Source: Ephydatia muelleri (Eukaryota > Porifera > Demospongiae > Spongillida > Spongillidae). From it: a DNA stretch of 64,000 bases. Shown here in pieces: positions 25,101 through 37,100 of this stretch. The DNA is taken from NCBI GenBank assembly GCA_013339895.1, contig JABACO010000012.1:8878653-8942652 (forward strand), read 5' to 3'. The position numbers and the translations under genes were made by a program. The notes under the pieces were generated by a model. That model was given only the letters and a program-made list of their open reading frames with translations. It ran no database searches and had not been told where the DNA came from. Every line of letters starts with the position of its first letter. Position 1 is the stretch's first letter.

Positions 25101-28100
25101 GCTGGCATTAGTGGTCTGATTGCTGCTTGCTTGTATGGTGATTGCTGTGGCGACCAAAGATGAGGGTCTTACAGGTTTGTCAAATGTGAGTAGAAGTTGG
25201 TTAGCATTCATATCGAGTGCAAATGCAACAATATTAGCTGGCAAAGCGTCTGCTATCAAGGTGGTGACAATCTGACCAGGATAAGCATTGCTGATGTTAG
25301 AAAGGAGATTGCCACTAGAATCCTTGATAAGAGATGAGGTCACACTGACATAACAGTTTCCTCGAATAGAACAGAGGTTAGGATTGGACTTTATGCTTGC
25401 CGTGTCATAACTGCTGAGCTCAAATGCTACCAGTCTGCTAGATTGTGCCACTACATATAAAGTTGCAGAGGGAATGTATGTAGCAACTGGAGCATCAAAT
25501 AGCGACTGGAACATGAGACCAGAGATGTTGAAACTGGAGACGTCCACAGGTTTGCTGAAACGAAACACGCCTTGCACCAGTGAGGTGAGGTTGAATAGCA
25601 CAAACTCCACCAAGACTGGTGAGGTTGTGTCTGGAATAAGGGTCGTGACACGTATGGTGCTTGCTGAGACCGGGTTACCAAATACATCACTGGCCACCTT
25701 ACTTGTGCATGAGATAAAGCAGGTTTGATTTGAGTTGCAAAGATTTTTTGTGATTATGAAGTCATAATCACTACTGGTCAGGGTGACTACAACTTGGCTG
25801 GTTGACACTTTTGTGCTGTAGATACCACCAGTAAACCGCAGGTTTGCTGATGTAGCATTACGAAGGACAATGTCACTGATGTTAAAAGTCGAGATATCAA
25901 TGGAGGTATCAAATACAAAGGTAATGGTGCCAGCATTCAGATCCAAGTTGAACTTTGTTAGATGAGGTGCACTTGCATTGACGTAGCTTGAAGCTTCTAA
26001 TGCTGCATTTGGTGAGATGGGTTGTACGTAGAGGTTGTTGATTCCCATTGCTGCAAAAGTGCTCAGTGAAAGGTATGTGGTGTTTTGTGACACAGCAAGT
26101 CCACTGAGCAGCTGAATATTGAGCTGATCAGCACTGGTCAAATTGAGTTGGACAAAGTTTGCATTGCTCTTACTTGCTGTACCTCCAGTGAGTGTGTACT
26201 GAATAGAGGCTCGTGTGGGTCCGCTTTGCAAAGTGATGAAGGTAGGGTCAAATGTGGATCCCTTCACAGCCTTGTTAAAAGTGAAAACAATAATTGCAGG
26301 GTTTATTTGGAAACTGAATCCTTGAAGAACAGCAGGTGTTGTGTCTGATATGACTACAATCGCCTTCAGAGTGGTGTTCAAGTTCTCCAGAGTGACAAGG
26401 TCCCTGATGAAGCCATGGCTCATGACAATGTATGTTGTATTTACTGATGTTCCGATGCCCAATAGCAGCATTGTGTCAAACAAAGTACGAGGTGCACTCA
26501 CTATGACTGTCTTTGTATTAGGTGCCTACTGTGGTGAATTGCATCAGCTGGGTAGTTGAATGAAGGGCATACCAGGAGTCAGCGCTTGTTCCAGGACCAG
26601 TTTCAATGGGAATGGAAGTGCTAATATTGACTGGCTCACTGAATGAGAGAATAACTTCACCAAAGTTGTAGTCTAGGACAAAGGAAATCAGTGCAGGAGG
26701 AGCAAAGTCACCTTGAATAGAAGTGGCTGACACCAGGTCAGCTGTTGTGCTGCTCAGAGTCAAGCTCCTGTAAGCACCAGCTGATATCTTGAGATAGGTC
26801 ATAGCAGATCTCTGAAGCAGGTTGGGCATAAGTAGCAGATTGGAGACATCCCTGCCATCAAGTACCACAACAATGTCCGCAGCTAGGCTAGATACCATGA
26901 TGATGGTGCTGTACTGAAGCACATAGAAGGTACCATTAATGGATGAGCTCAGTGACATAACTGTTGGAGTGGTTCCGAGGAACAGCACTGGTTCGCTGAA
27001 GTGTAGCACAAGTGTAAATAAGCCAGAAGCACTGCTGTTGCTAATGGCATCAAAGGACTCTAGCCTAGGAGGAGTTGTATCAGGTATTACGCTGGTTGGG
27101 TAGACTGCAGGAGACACTGGGGTAATATCGTTTCCAGCAATGTCAGTAGCAGCATATTGAGTTAAGCTTAGTCCACAGGTGAACATACTGGAACAGAGTG
27201 CAAAATTCTGTTGAGCCAATTTGATAATGTTGAGGTCACCCCGGCTCAGCATTACTACCACCACAGTGCCAGTGAATTGAATGACAGTACCTGCAGAGAG
27301 AGTCATTGTAGCACCTCCACCAGAGAGCATAATGGATGTAAAATTGAGTGATGTCGTATTGACAGGTTCGCTGAATGTGAGATTGAGCAGACCCTGGTTG
27401 AGGTCAACAGCAAAATTATTCAGGCTTGGGGGACTTCTGTCTGCTGTGACATTTGAAGCCATTAAAGCATTGCTGCTGGGAATTGCAAGTATTGCATTTC
27501 CAAATGTATCCTGAACAGTGGTGTTTGTGACCGACAAAAATGTGTTCTGGGTACTTGTGCCAAGTCCATTTGTCAGCTTAATGGTGTTTGTATCCTGGCT
27601 TGAGAGGGCTAGAGTTAGTGTGGTCCCTGAATACATCACCACTGTGCCACCAGTAAGACTGACAGACAAGGTGCCCTGCCTGCTATTTTGCAGTGAGATC
27701 CCTGCGGAGTTGAGAGATGAAGAGTTCACAGCTTTGCTGAAGTTAAGAACAAGTGTTGCTGTGTTGAGATCAAGAACAAACATTTGCAGAATTGGATTAG
27801 AGATGTCAGGAGAATAATTTTTGACCTGAACACCTGTCAGACGCAGATTGATTAGATTGCCACTGGTGTCTGCAACTGCTCCATACAAGTTGCTGAGATA
27901 TGTGCTATTTGCAGATGTGGCCAACCCATTGGTGCTTTTGATGTTGTTCAAGTCAGTGGCAGAGATAATTACTTCAACCGCCTGTGAGAGTGCAAGTGGT
28001 TGCACAAGTGTGCCAGCTGTTAGGCGATATGACCGTGTTGCCTGGGCAGCATCTTGAATGGTAAATGAGCTGATTACAAAAGTGCTGCTGTTTACTGTTT

Positions 28101-31100
28101 CTGAGAAGGACACAACAAGCTTTCCAACATTCAAGTCGAAGTCAAAGCCTGTGAGGGTCGGAGGGATCACATCAAGTGCTAGAGGTCCTGACAGCTGAAG
28201 AGCACTACCTGGGACGTAGTCGTTGGTAAGGAAGTTCCCACTAAAGTCTTGTGCACTGCTTGGTGTGATTGAAAGATATGTAGTGGATGATGATGTACCA
28301 AGAGGAGTGAGCTGTTTTAAAAGGTTCAAGTCTGATGAGGTGAGAGTGATGGAGTAGACAGCATTGCTACTAGAGGTACTCACAATTCCTCCAGTCAACT
28401 TCAAGAAACTAGAGCCGGCATTTACAATGTCTGACGCACCTTGCAACTGTATACCAGTTACATTGAAGGTTGCAGGGTTGATTGCCTCGGAAAATCTAAG
28501 TGTGAGAATGCCAGCATTGTAATCCAGCTGGAAACTGGTCAGCCTGGGAGAGGTGGTATCGTTGATGAAGTTAGTAACCATGAGAGCAGTGGGTACCACA
28601 GGGATTCCTGCAAGACTTCTTATCAGATCAGCTGTGATAGACAAGTTGGTGTATATCTTGCTGGTTGCAAGGGGCGGTCTGCTCTTGATTGCATTCAAAT
28701 CGACATCCATGATCTGGACAACAATCACGTAACCATTAGAGCTGTTGCTGTATCCAGTTGTCAGTGTGTACATTACATTGCTGATGGTCATTAGTGTCAG
28801 CTTTGTAGAAAGCAGAGTTGCTACATTGACTACGTTACTGAAGGTGGCACTTAGTAGTCCTATGTTCATATCAAGGCTGAACTGTAGTAGCTGGGGTGCA
28901 GTAGTGTCAGGAATGAACTGCATCAATGGTGTTACAATTATTGCTGAGATGGAGTTGCCCAAGCTGTCCCCAATAGCATCGGGTGCCAGATTGAGGAAGC
29001 AGTTGATAGTTGATGTGCATAGACCATTGCTCAACTTGAGCCCTTTAAGATCGTTGTAGCTCAATTTGACGATGATCACCCTCTTGTCCAGCACATTTAC
29101 ATAGGTGACATTGTCCCCTGTCAGTGTGTAGTTTGCCCCACTCCCTGCACTCTGCTGCAGTGTAATATAGGTTGCCATGATAGTAGATGAAAGTGGTTCC
29201 TCTGCACCAATATACAGGTTTCCAATGTTCATGTCGAGCAATGTGAATGCAATCTGCATTGGTGGAGTGGTGTCAGGTACATAATTGCTTACCTGAATTG
29301 CACTTGCTACAACAACAGGTAAAAGGTAATTCTTGGTTAGACCTTGTGGAGCTCCAACATCACGAATAAATGTACTAGCTATGGCAAGGTATGTGGTTTC
29401 TTTGCTGATAGCCAGCCCAAGTGTTGCCTTGATGGCTACCGCATCAGCATTGGTCAGAGTGGCAGTGATGACAGTACTTGGTGAAGCTAGAGTGTTGGTT
29501 GCGATTCCCGTTAGTGTGTAATTAAGGCTTCCATTTCTTGCATTCACGAATGTCAGGGCCTGCCCATTGAAAGAGGCTGGGTCCACAACCTCATTAAATG
29601 TGAAATTCAGCTGAAGAGTGTTCATGTTTAAGTCGAACGAAACAAGCTGTGGTGGAGTTGTGTCGGGAGTGATGTTGGCAGCATGCTCAATAACGATAAA
29701 ATTAGAGGAGCTGACAACAGGAGCAACTTGGTTACCTACAATGTCTTGAACAAGGGTGCTGGGGAAGCGCACATAGCAGAATGTAGTAGCACTGCACACA
29801 GAGAGTGACTGCATAGCTTTGATCCTGTTTAAGTCGTTGTTTGTGAGTGTAACAACAACAGTGGAACTGTCATTCGGTGATACAGATCCACCAGTGAGGG
29901 TCACATAGGGTGACGTTGAGGTGAAGAAAGAATAGAGGCTTATTGTGCTAACATTGAATGTCCTGACACGAACATCATCCGTGAAGCTAAGGGTTAGCTG
30001 CCCCTTGTTGAAGTCAAAGTTCACAAATAGTGCTAGGCTTGGTGGGGTGGTTTTAAGGAGCAGTGCAGTGACTTGCAGTGTGGTTTGGATCACACGAAGC
30101 TGTGAAGCATCCTGTGCAAAATTGGAGTACACAGTGATAAAGCATTTGGTCTGAGCAGTGCATGCACCACTGTCCACCAGATTGGTGTAGTCGGCAAGGG
30201 TCATAGATATGACCACACTACTGTAGTTCACGACAGAGAATTGTGAGGAAGTAGACACAGGGAATGTGTACGAGATGTACGGTGGCAACTGGGTGGCGTG
30301 GAGGATGATACCACCAAGGTTGATAGTACTGACATTGATGTACTCATTGAAAACCAGAATAAGTTTCCTATTAATATCGTCAACATAGAATGCATTCAGA
30401 GTTGGGTTGGATGTGTCATTTGTGTAGCTGGCAGCTTGAATGGCAGTTGGGACAACAGGGTTACCCCTCATGTCTGAAATGGTTGCACTTACAATTGAAA
30501 TAATGGTATTGCTGAGAGATGTACCAATCAGTGTGTTTGCTTTGACAGCATTGAGATCCTGCAGTGTGAGAGTGAGACGGACGACAGCTAGATAACTTGT
30601 AGCAGGTGTAATTGCACTCAAATTCATCACAGGATTTTGCAAAGCCAGGGAGTCTATGAGTGAGATCGTGTCAGGACGGATGCTCAACAGATTCACAGTC
30701 TCTGAAAAGGTAAGTGTGAGCATACCAGCGTTCACATCAAATGTGAAGTTTCTTAGTTGAGGTCTTACGGCATCAGGTGTGTAGTTGGCTATCTGTTGCC
30801 CAGCTAGATACTGTACAAGATTACCATAGGTGTCAGCAATGGCACCAGCTGCGAATGACACAAAGCAGTTGGACACACTTGTGCAAGTCTTGTTGCCTGC
30901 TACTAAGACATTGAAGTCCCCTTGCCCAATGTTGATAATCACTACCTTTCCATTGGGACTGTTAGTGAAACTATTGGATGTGAGAGGAATGCCTTGAGTT
31001 CCACTCTGATTATTGAAGGTGACTTTTGTTACATCCAGTGTCGTTACATTCACAGACTTGCTAAATGTGAGTATGAGTTGTGAGGCATTGAGGTCAAGCA

Positions 31101-34100
31101 TAGAGCTAACAAGCACCGGAGGAATGGTGCTAGGAATGTATTGCTGTGCTTGAATGGCAGAAGGTTGTGGAATGTAAGGGTTACCATAGATGTCATAAGC
31201 AGCAGCTGCTGTGATGTTGAGGTATGTGTCTGCAGTGCTCGTTGCTATGTGGCTCAAAAGAGAGATGGTGTTGAAGTCTCCTGATCCCAATCGGATGTTA
31301 ATAATATTGCCACTTGGTAGGACAATAAAGCTGTCTGAAAGAGTGAAAGCTACCAAGGAATCCACATAAGAGCTGGAGGACTGAATTGTTATGTCACTGA
31401 TAATAACAGTACTCGAATTGACGACTTCATCGAATGTCAGATACAGAGAGGCACTATTCAGATCAAGAGTGAAATTCAGCAAGATGGGTCCACTCGTACT
31501 GGCAGTGAAGTTGCTGGCTTTCTGGGCAGCAATGGGAGGGATGGTCTGTACAGGAGTGCCAAATACGGTCACAAAAGCAGTGCTGTTTAATGATATAAAA
31601 GTAGTGTTCAAGCTTCTGGCCAAGTTTGTGTTCATTTGAATGGCAAAAAGGTCAGTAGGACAAAGCTGGAGAACACGTACATCAAGAGCAGGGCTTGATA
31701 GAGAACCACATTGAAGGATGTAGTAACCGCCAGAGTTACGAACTGCTGCATTCTGGAGGGTGATTGCAGTAGGATCAAATGAACTGATTACATCTGAGAA
31801 TGTGAACAGAAGAGACCTAGTTTGTAGATTAAGAGCGAAGGACATGAGTATAGAACCACTGTTATAGATGAATAGCTGGGCTTTTTGAGCTGTGCTGTTA
31901 GAAATTATTTGCACTGGATTGCCAGCCATATCTGTGATAGTCGATGGATCAAGAGAGATGTAAGTTGTCCTGCGCGTTGCAGCTAGAGCTGGATTGCTCT
32001 CAAGCATCAAGTAGTCCACTCTGGATAGCTGCACCTGCACTACAGTTGGCATAATGAGAGTGGCGTTCCCAAGTGACAGCATGTATTGGCTTCCAGAGAG
32101 AGTGATGTTGGCATCACTTTGGATGACGATACCACTGATGTTGAAAGTCTGAAGGTTTACAGTTTCAGAGAAGGTCAGAATGAGGACCGACACATTCATA
32201 TTGAGTGTGAAACCAACAAGACGTGGTGGTGTTGTATCTGGAGTGAAAACGGACACTTTAGTAGCATTGATAGTCAATACAGGCTGCACAGGATTGTTTG
32301 CCAAATCTGTGATCAGTCCTGCAGGGAAACTGATAAAAGTGTTGTTAGTACTTGTACAAAGAGTGGTAATAGATTTTAGGGTATTCAGGTCATTTTGCGT
32401 CAGAGTAATGATTGCTGTACTTCCATCCATAGAACGCACAGCAATTCCACCGGTAAGGTTGTAGCTCGTTCCAACACCACTCGAGGTGTTTTGAAGCATG
32501 ATAGCCTGAAGCGCAATGTTTGATACATTCATAAGCTTCGTAAATGTCATATTTAGTGTGCCAGTGTTGAGATCTAATTGGAAGTTGTTTATTTGTGGTG
32601 GTGAGGTGTCTCCAGTGTACTGCGTTACTTGCATTGCCTTGCCATCAACAATAGACAGGACATTGTTGGTACTTGTATCCTCAATCACAGAAGCCTGTAG
32701 TGTAAGATAAGTGGTACTTGGTGATGTAGCTAGACCAGGAATAGACTTGAGATTCAAAAAGTCTGACAATGAAAGCTGAACAATGATCTCTACTCCATTT
32801 GGACTCTGAGTTGTTGTACTTTGAGTCAATGCATAATAAGGCCCATTACTGCGAGATTTTCCTGCTTGAATTGTGATGCCAACTGCAGTGAATGTATTGG
32901 AAGCCACGACATCAGAGAACACCATGGTCAGAATGCCTGCTGCATCATCAAAATCAAAGCTCTTCAGGCTAAGCAGACCGGCAGTGGACACTGTGTATGC
33001 TCCAACCTGCAGACAGGAGATATTTCGAATCCCATTTGCTGCCAGATCAGTAATCGCTCCAGAAGAAACAGCTAAGAAGGTTGTTGATACACTTGTAGCA
33101 ATACCACCTTTGATTTTAATGCTTGACACATCTCCTGGGCTCAACTTGATGTACAAAATGTTGAAATTCGTTGTAGCTGTTCCGGATGTGAGCTGTTGCG
33201 ACTGATTAGAAGAGCCAGCAGAACAAGAAGCAAGGAATGTCAGCCCACTGAAGTTAACTGAACTTGCACTGACAGGCTCGTCAAAGGTAACTGTTAGAGT
33301 GCTGGTCTGGAGGTCCAGTGTGTATCCCAGCAGGGTAGGTGGAGTTGTGTCAGGGACAAATGAAACCTGAGTAGCATTGATACTGACTGTGTTTCCAATA
33401 GGAGTAAATGCATTGTCTGTAATGGTGTTCTGGAATAGGTAGATAAAAGTGGTATTTGCTGAAACAAAAGAAAGATTTTTCAGCGAGTTCAAATCAGTGG
33501 AGGTGAGGTGGATCTGTACTGCTGCGGGCTGTGTAGCAAATGCAGATCCCTGTGTTAGATTATAGGCATGCTGTGGTACTGTGGCACTGTCCTGAATTCT
33601 GATGCCTGGAATGTTGACAGAGGTCACGACCACTGGCTTGTCAAAGATGAGAGTAAGTGTTGCATTGTTCATATTAAGCTCTCCAGAAACCAACGTTGGA
33701 GGTATCACATCTGTTACCAGAATTGTGACTATCCTTCCAGGTGACACACTCAAAACTGGGGCGAGGTTGTTATTGGATGTGTCCTTCACGGTCTGTGCTG
33801 TGGCTGTGATGTAGCAATTGCCTCTATAGCTACATATGTAGACATTCTTTTTGATGTTGAAGATGTCAGTGGGAGATAAGTACAAGGTAATTACATAGCC
33901 ATTTTGATTGGAAAATGAGCCTCCGGTCAGATTGTATGTGCTAAGTGGAACATCAAACAGGGTCTGAAGAGTCAGGAACTGTGGCTGGAAAGTGGATGCT
34001 TGAACAGTCTCTGAAAACCTTAGTATGATCTCACCATTTGACAAGTTGAAAAGGTAAAACTCTGTCAGTACTGGACTGGTGGTGTCATTAATAAAGATGG

Positions 34101-37100
34101 CAGGGGAATGGATTGAGAATGGAAGCATCCCGTTTCCTGACACATCCTGTGCAGCATTTATTGGCATGGTGAGATAGCAATTTCCTGCAACACTGTTGGT
34201 GCAAATTTGAAGGAGCTTTATTTGATTCAAATCATAAAAGCCCAGTGTGACAATGATGTCCGGACTTTTCATTGACACTGTAGTGCTGTTCTGGAGTGTA
34301 TAATTGAAGGCTGTTAATGCTGTGTCGTTCTTGAGCAGCATTTGAGATGTAAGCACTGTTGCTGCATTCATGGTAGTATTGAAATGAAGAGTAATAGTTC
34401 CAGCATTCAAGTCAAAGTCAAAACTGTTCAACTGCGGGTTTAGACGATCAGGATTGTATCCACTAACCATTAAAGCATTGGCTGATGTGATTGGAATAAG
34501 CACATTTGCGCTCATGTCAAAGACAGCATCAGCTGTGATGGTAATGAAAGTGGTAGTATTGGAAGTTGCAAGATTTGGGCGAGCTTTGATCTGGTTTGCA
34601 TCTACACTGGTAAGCTGGAATGTAATGATAGGACCATAAGAGTTGGTGATGAGAGTACCTCCAGTGAGTTGAACAGTCTGTGTTGCTGCTGCACCTTGCT
34701 GGTTTTGGAAAGCGATGGATGCAGGCATAAAGGTCATGTAGTTCACAGTTTCAGAGAAGGTGAGTGTCACAGTGTTCAAGCTGAGGTCAATGCTAAATGC
34801 AACCAAGGATGGTCTAAATGAATCTCGCACAAATGAGGCAACCTGCTGAGCATTGTTAGCAGCAATAGTGGAGCTGGAAATACCTCCAAAATCAACAACA
34901 AGACCCTGTGCTAGTGAGATAAATGTTGTGCTAAGACTGACAGCCAGGCTTGGGTTAGCCTTGATGGCATTGGAATCAGCCAATGATAGCACCAAGTACA
35001 TGACACCTGGCCTGATCAAACCGGAAGTGGCTACTGAGGTCAAGGTAAAGCTTGCGTTGGGAGCATACATATCATTTTGTATGGTTAGCTTAGATGCATT
35101 GAAAGAAGTGGAATTGATGGGCTGTGAAAAGGTGAGTATAAAGGTGCCCGCCCCAGCAGTCATGTCCAGAGTAAAGCTCTTAAGAGATGGAGGAATGAAA
35201 TTTGCAGTGATGTTTAGAGCCTGGACTGCATTGCTGGATGGAATGGCACTCATGGGTATACCAGAGGCATCCAAGATTCCTCCAGCTGGGAGGACCATGA
35301 ATGTGGTTGAGGGCAGTTGCCCAAGAGGTGGCATTGCAAGGATGTTTTGAGCATCAGCAGCTGTGGCTGTAACACTCACCATATCGGACAAACCAGACAT
35401 CACAGTGGCTGTTGTAAGAGTGTATACCAAAGAGCTGTTTTGATTCGGCTGTAGGCTAATGGCAGATGTGTTTAGTGTTGAGCTATTGACTGTTTCCGAG
35501 AAATATAGCACAAAGCTCAGTCCATTGCCCACTGTGAGAAGATTAAAGAAAAGCAGCCTAGGGGGGGTAATGTCTGGAACAACAGAGGATGCTTTCATGG
35601 GTGAGCTAAAAACAATGACTGGATTATTGTAGACATTACTAGCTGCTGCAGAAGAAGTGAATCGAAGGTACGTATTGTTTGCATTACTGCCAACACTGTT
35701 CAGGTTCATCTTAATGATATTAAGATCAGAGTTTGTCAGGATCAACTGAATCACAATTCCATTAGTAGAATTAACCTGCCCTCCAGAGAGCGGTAAAGAA
35801 AAGCTGTTGTTACCAATAATTGTGATTGCTGCAGGTGTCACAGAGGCACTCTTTATTACATCTGAGAATGTCAGTAAGAGTGAGCCAGTGTTAATATCAA
35901 ACGAGAAGCTAACAAGTGATGGATTTTGCATGCTTGGTGTCACATTTTTAGCTTGCAGGGCTGCATTCAGTAGTACTTGCACAACAGGGTTGAGGCTGAC
36001 ATCCAGAACTGCATTGCTGTTCACCATGGACAGGTAAGTATTTGAGGGGGATGTTCCAAGGGTTGGGTTGAGTTGCAGTGTGATCACATCATTGGCATCA
36101 AGTTTGACCATAAGCATAGGACTGTACAAGGACCCTAGAAGAGCTGCTCCACTTCCTCCCAATATTAGATCCACGTAGGCTTTATTGCCCAGGAGCGCAT
36201 TGGGTAAGTTTTGAAGGCGAAGGCTTGGGATTACAAGGGTGGAACCATTTACTGTTTCACTGAATGTAAGCATCAGCGTATTAGAATTGAGATCCAATAC
36301 GAATGAAAGTAAAACAGGTGGTGTGGTGTCTGGACTAATGCCTGAGGCCTGGATAGCACTGGTCTTTGGCTGTGCTTGGATGCTGTTATTGCTGAGGTCC
36401 TTAACCATATTGAATAGGAAATACAGGTATGAATTCTGAACACTGGTGAATAGCGAGGCAGTAGCCTTGATGTTATTCAGATCAACAGTGGTTAGCGTCA
36501 CGTTGATGAAAGGACTATCAATGTATGTTGCGTTGCCTCCAGTTAGTTTGTATTCTGTTGCGAGTGGTGATTGGGATGATGTGAAAACAAGGTTTTGAAC
36601 GATAACTGTGGATCCAGCCACCACTTCCGAGAAGGTCAGAAGCAGCTGGCCAGTATTGAGGTCAAAGTTGAATGCGCTAAGAGTAGGTGGCAAGTGGTCC
36701 AACTGAGGTGAGGATGCAGCAAGGGCACCATTAGGTGAGATTCCTTTGACGTAGTTCCCCTGCATGTCACGGATTGCCGTTGTGTTCATTGAGAGGAACG
36801 TGTTGGTTACGGATGAACCAATAAGATTCATGTTCAGCTTGATAAAGTTCAAGTCGGAGCTGGTCAAACGATATATAAAGGACGATGCACTGCTTGGCAG
36901 TGAGTTCTGAGCCCCAGCACTTATTGGTAACGACACGAGACTGTTGTTGTAGGCATTCTGGAGGACAAGGGACGATGGGTTGAATGTGGTGACATCAACG
37001 GTCTCACTGAAGGTCAAATTGAGAGCTCCAAGGTTCAGGTCCAGGTTAAATGATGTTAGAGATGGGGGAGTGGTATCGGGAATGAGAACTCTAGCCATTA

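Larger units (their letters stand above)
18736..27090 (-). repeat. Higher-order repeat unit 5 (23 domains, r100 to r122), with three frame breaks
   Basis: Begins with lengthened-strand domain r100 (SGLFTLVLHFSEPV, near 27,020). Doublet r103/r104 at about 25,730 and 25,365, with CSIRGNC in r104. Marker DVIAVTDGMGLQ in r107 near 24,185. Second doublet r114/r115 at about 21,720 and 21,360. Three of the four frame breaks fall here. Length is about 8.36 kb, the shortest full unit. Confidence 0.8.
27091..35580 (-). repeat. Higher-order repeat unit 4 (23 domains, r77 to r99), with extra cysteine pairs
   Basis: Begins with lengthened-strand domain r77 (GNGLSFVLYFSETV, near 35,525). Doublet r80/r81 at about 34,190 and 33,825, with CSYRGNC in r81. 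r83 shares two extra cysteines with r60. Marker NNVLSIVDGKAMQ in r84 near 32,655. Doublet r91/r92 at about 30,150 and 29,785. Unlike other units it has three more cysteine-pair domains, r89 (CTSVSNC), r94 (CTSTINC) and r99 (CSSMFTC), each five domains apart. r87 has two cysteines in other strands. Length is about 8.49 kb. Confidence 0.8.

Noticed and set aside
24732..26520. Four separate genes because the long frames begin with ATG, GTG or TTG codons.
   Set aside because: Each supposed start lies inside a domain strand and the preceding frame supplies the first part of the same domain.
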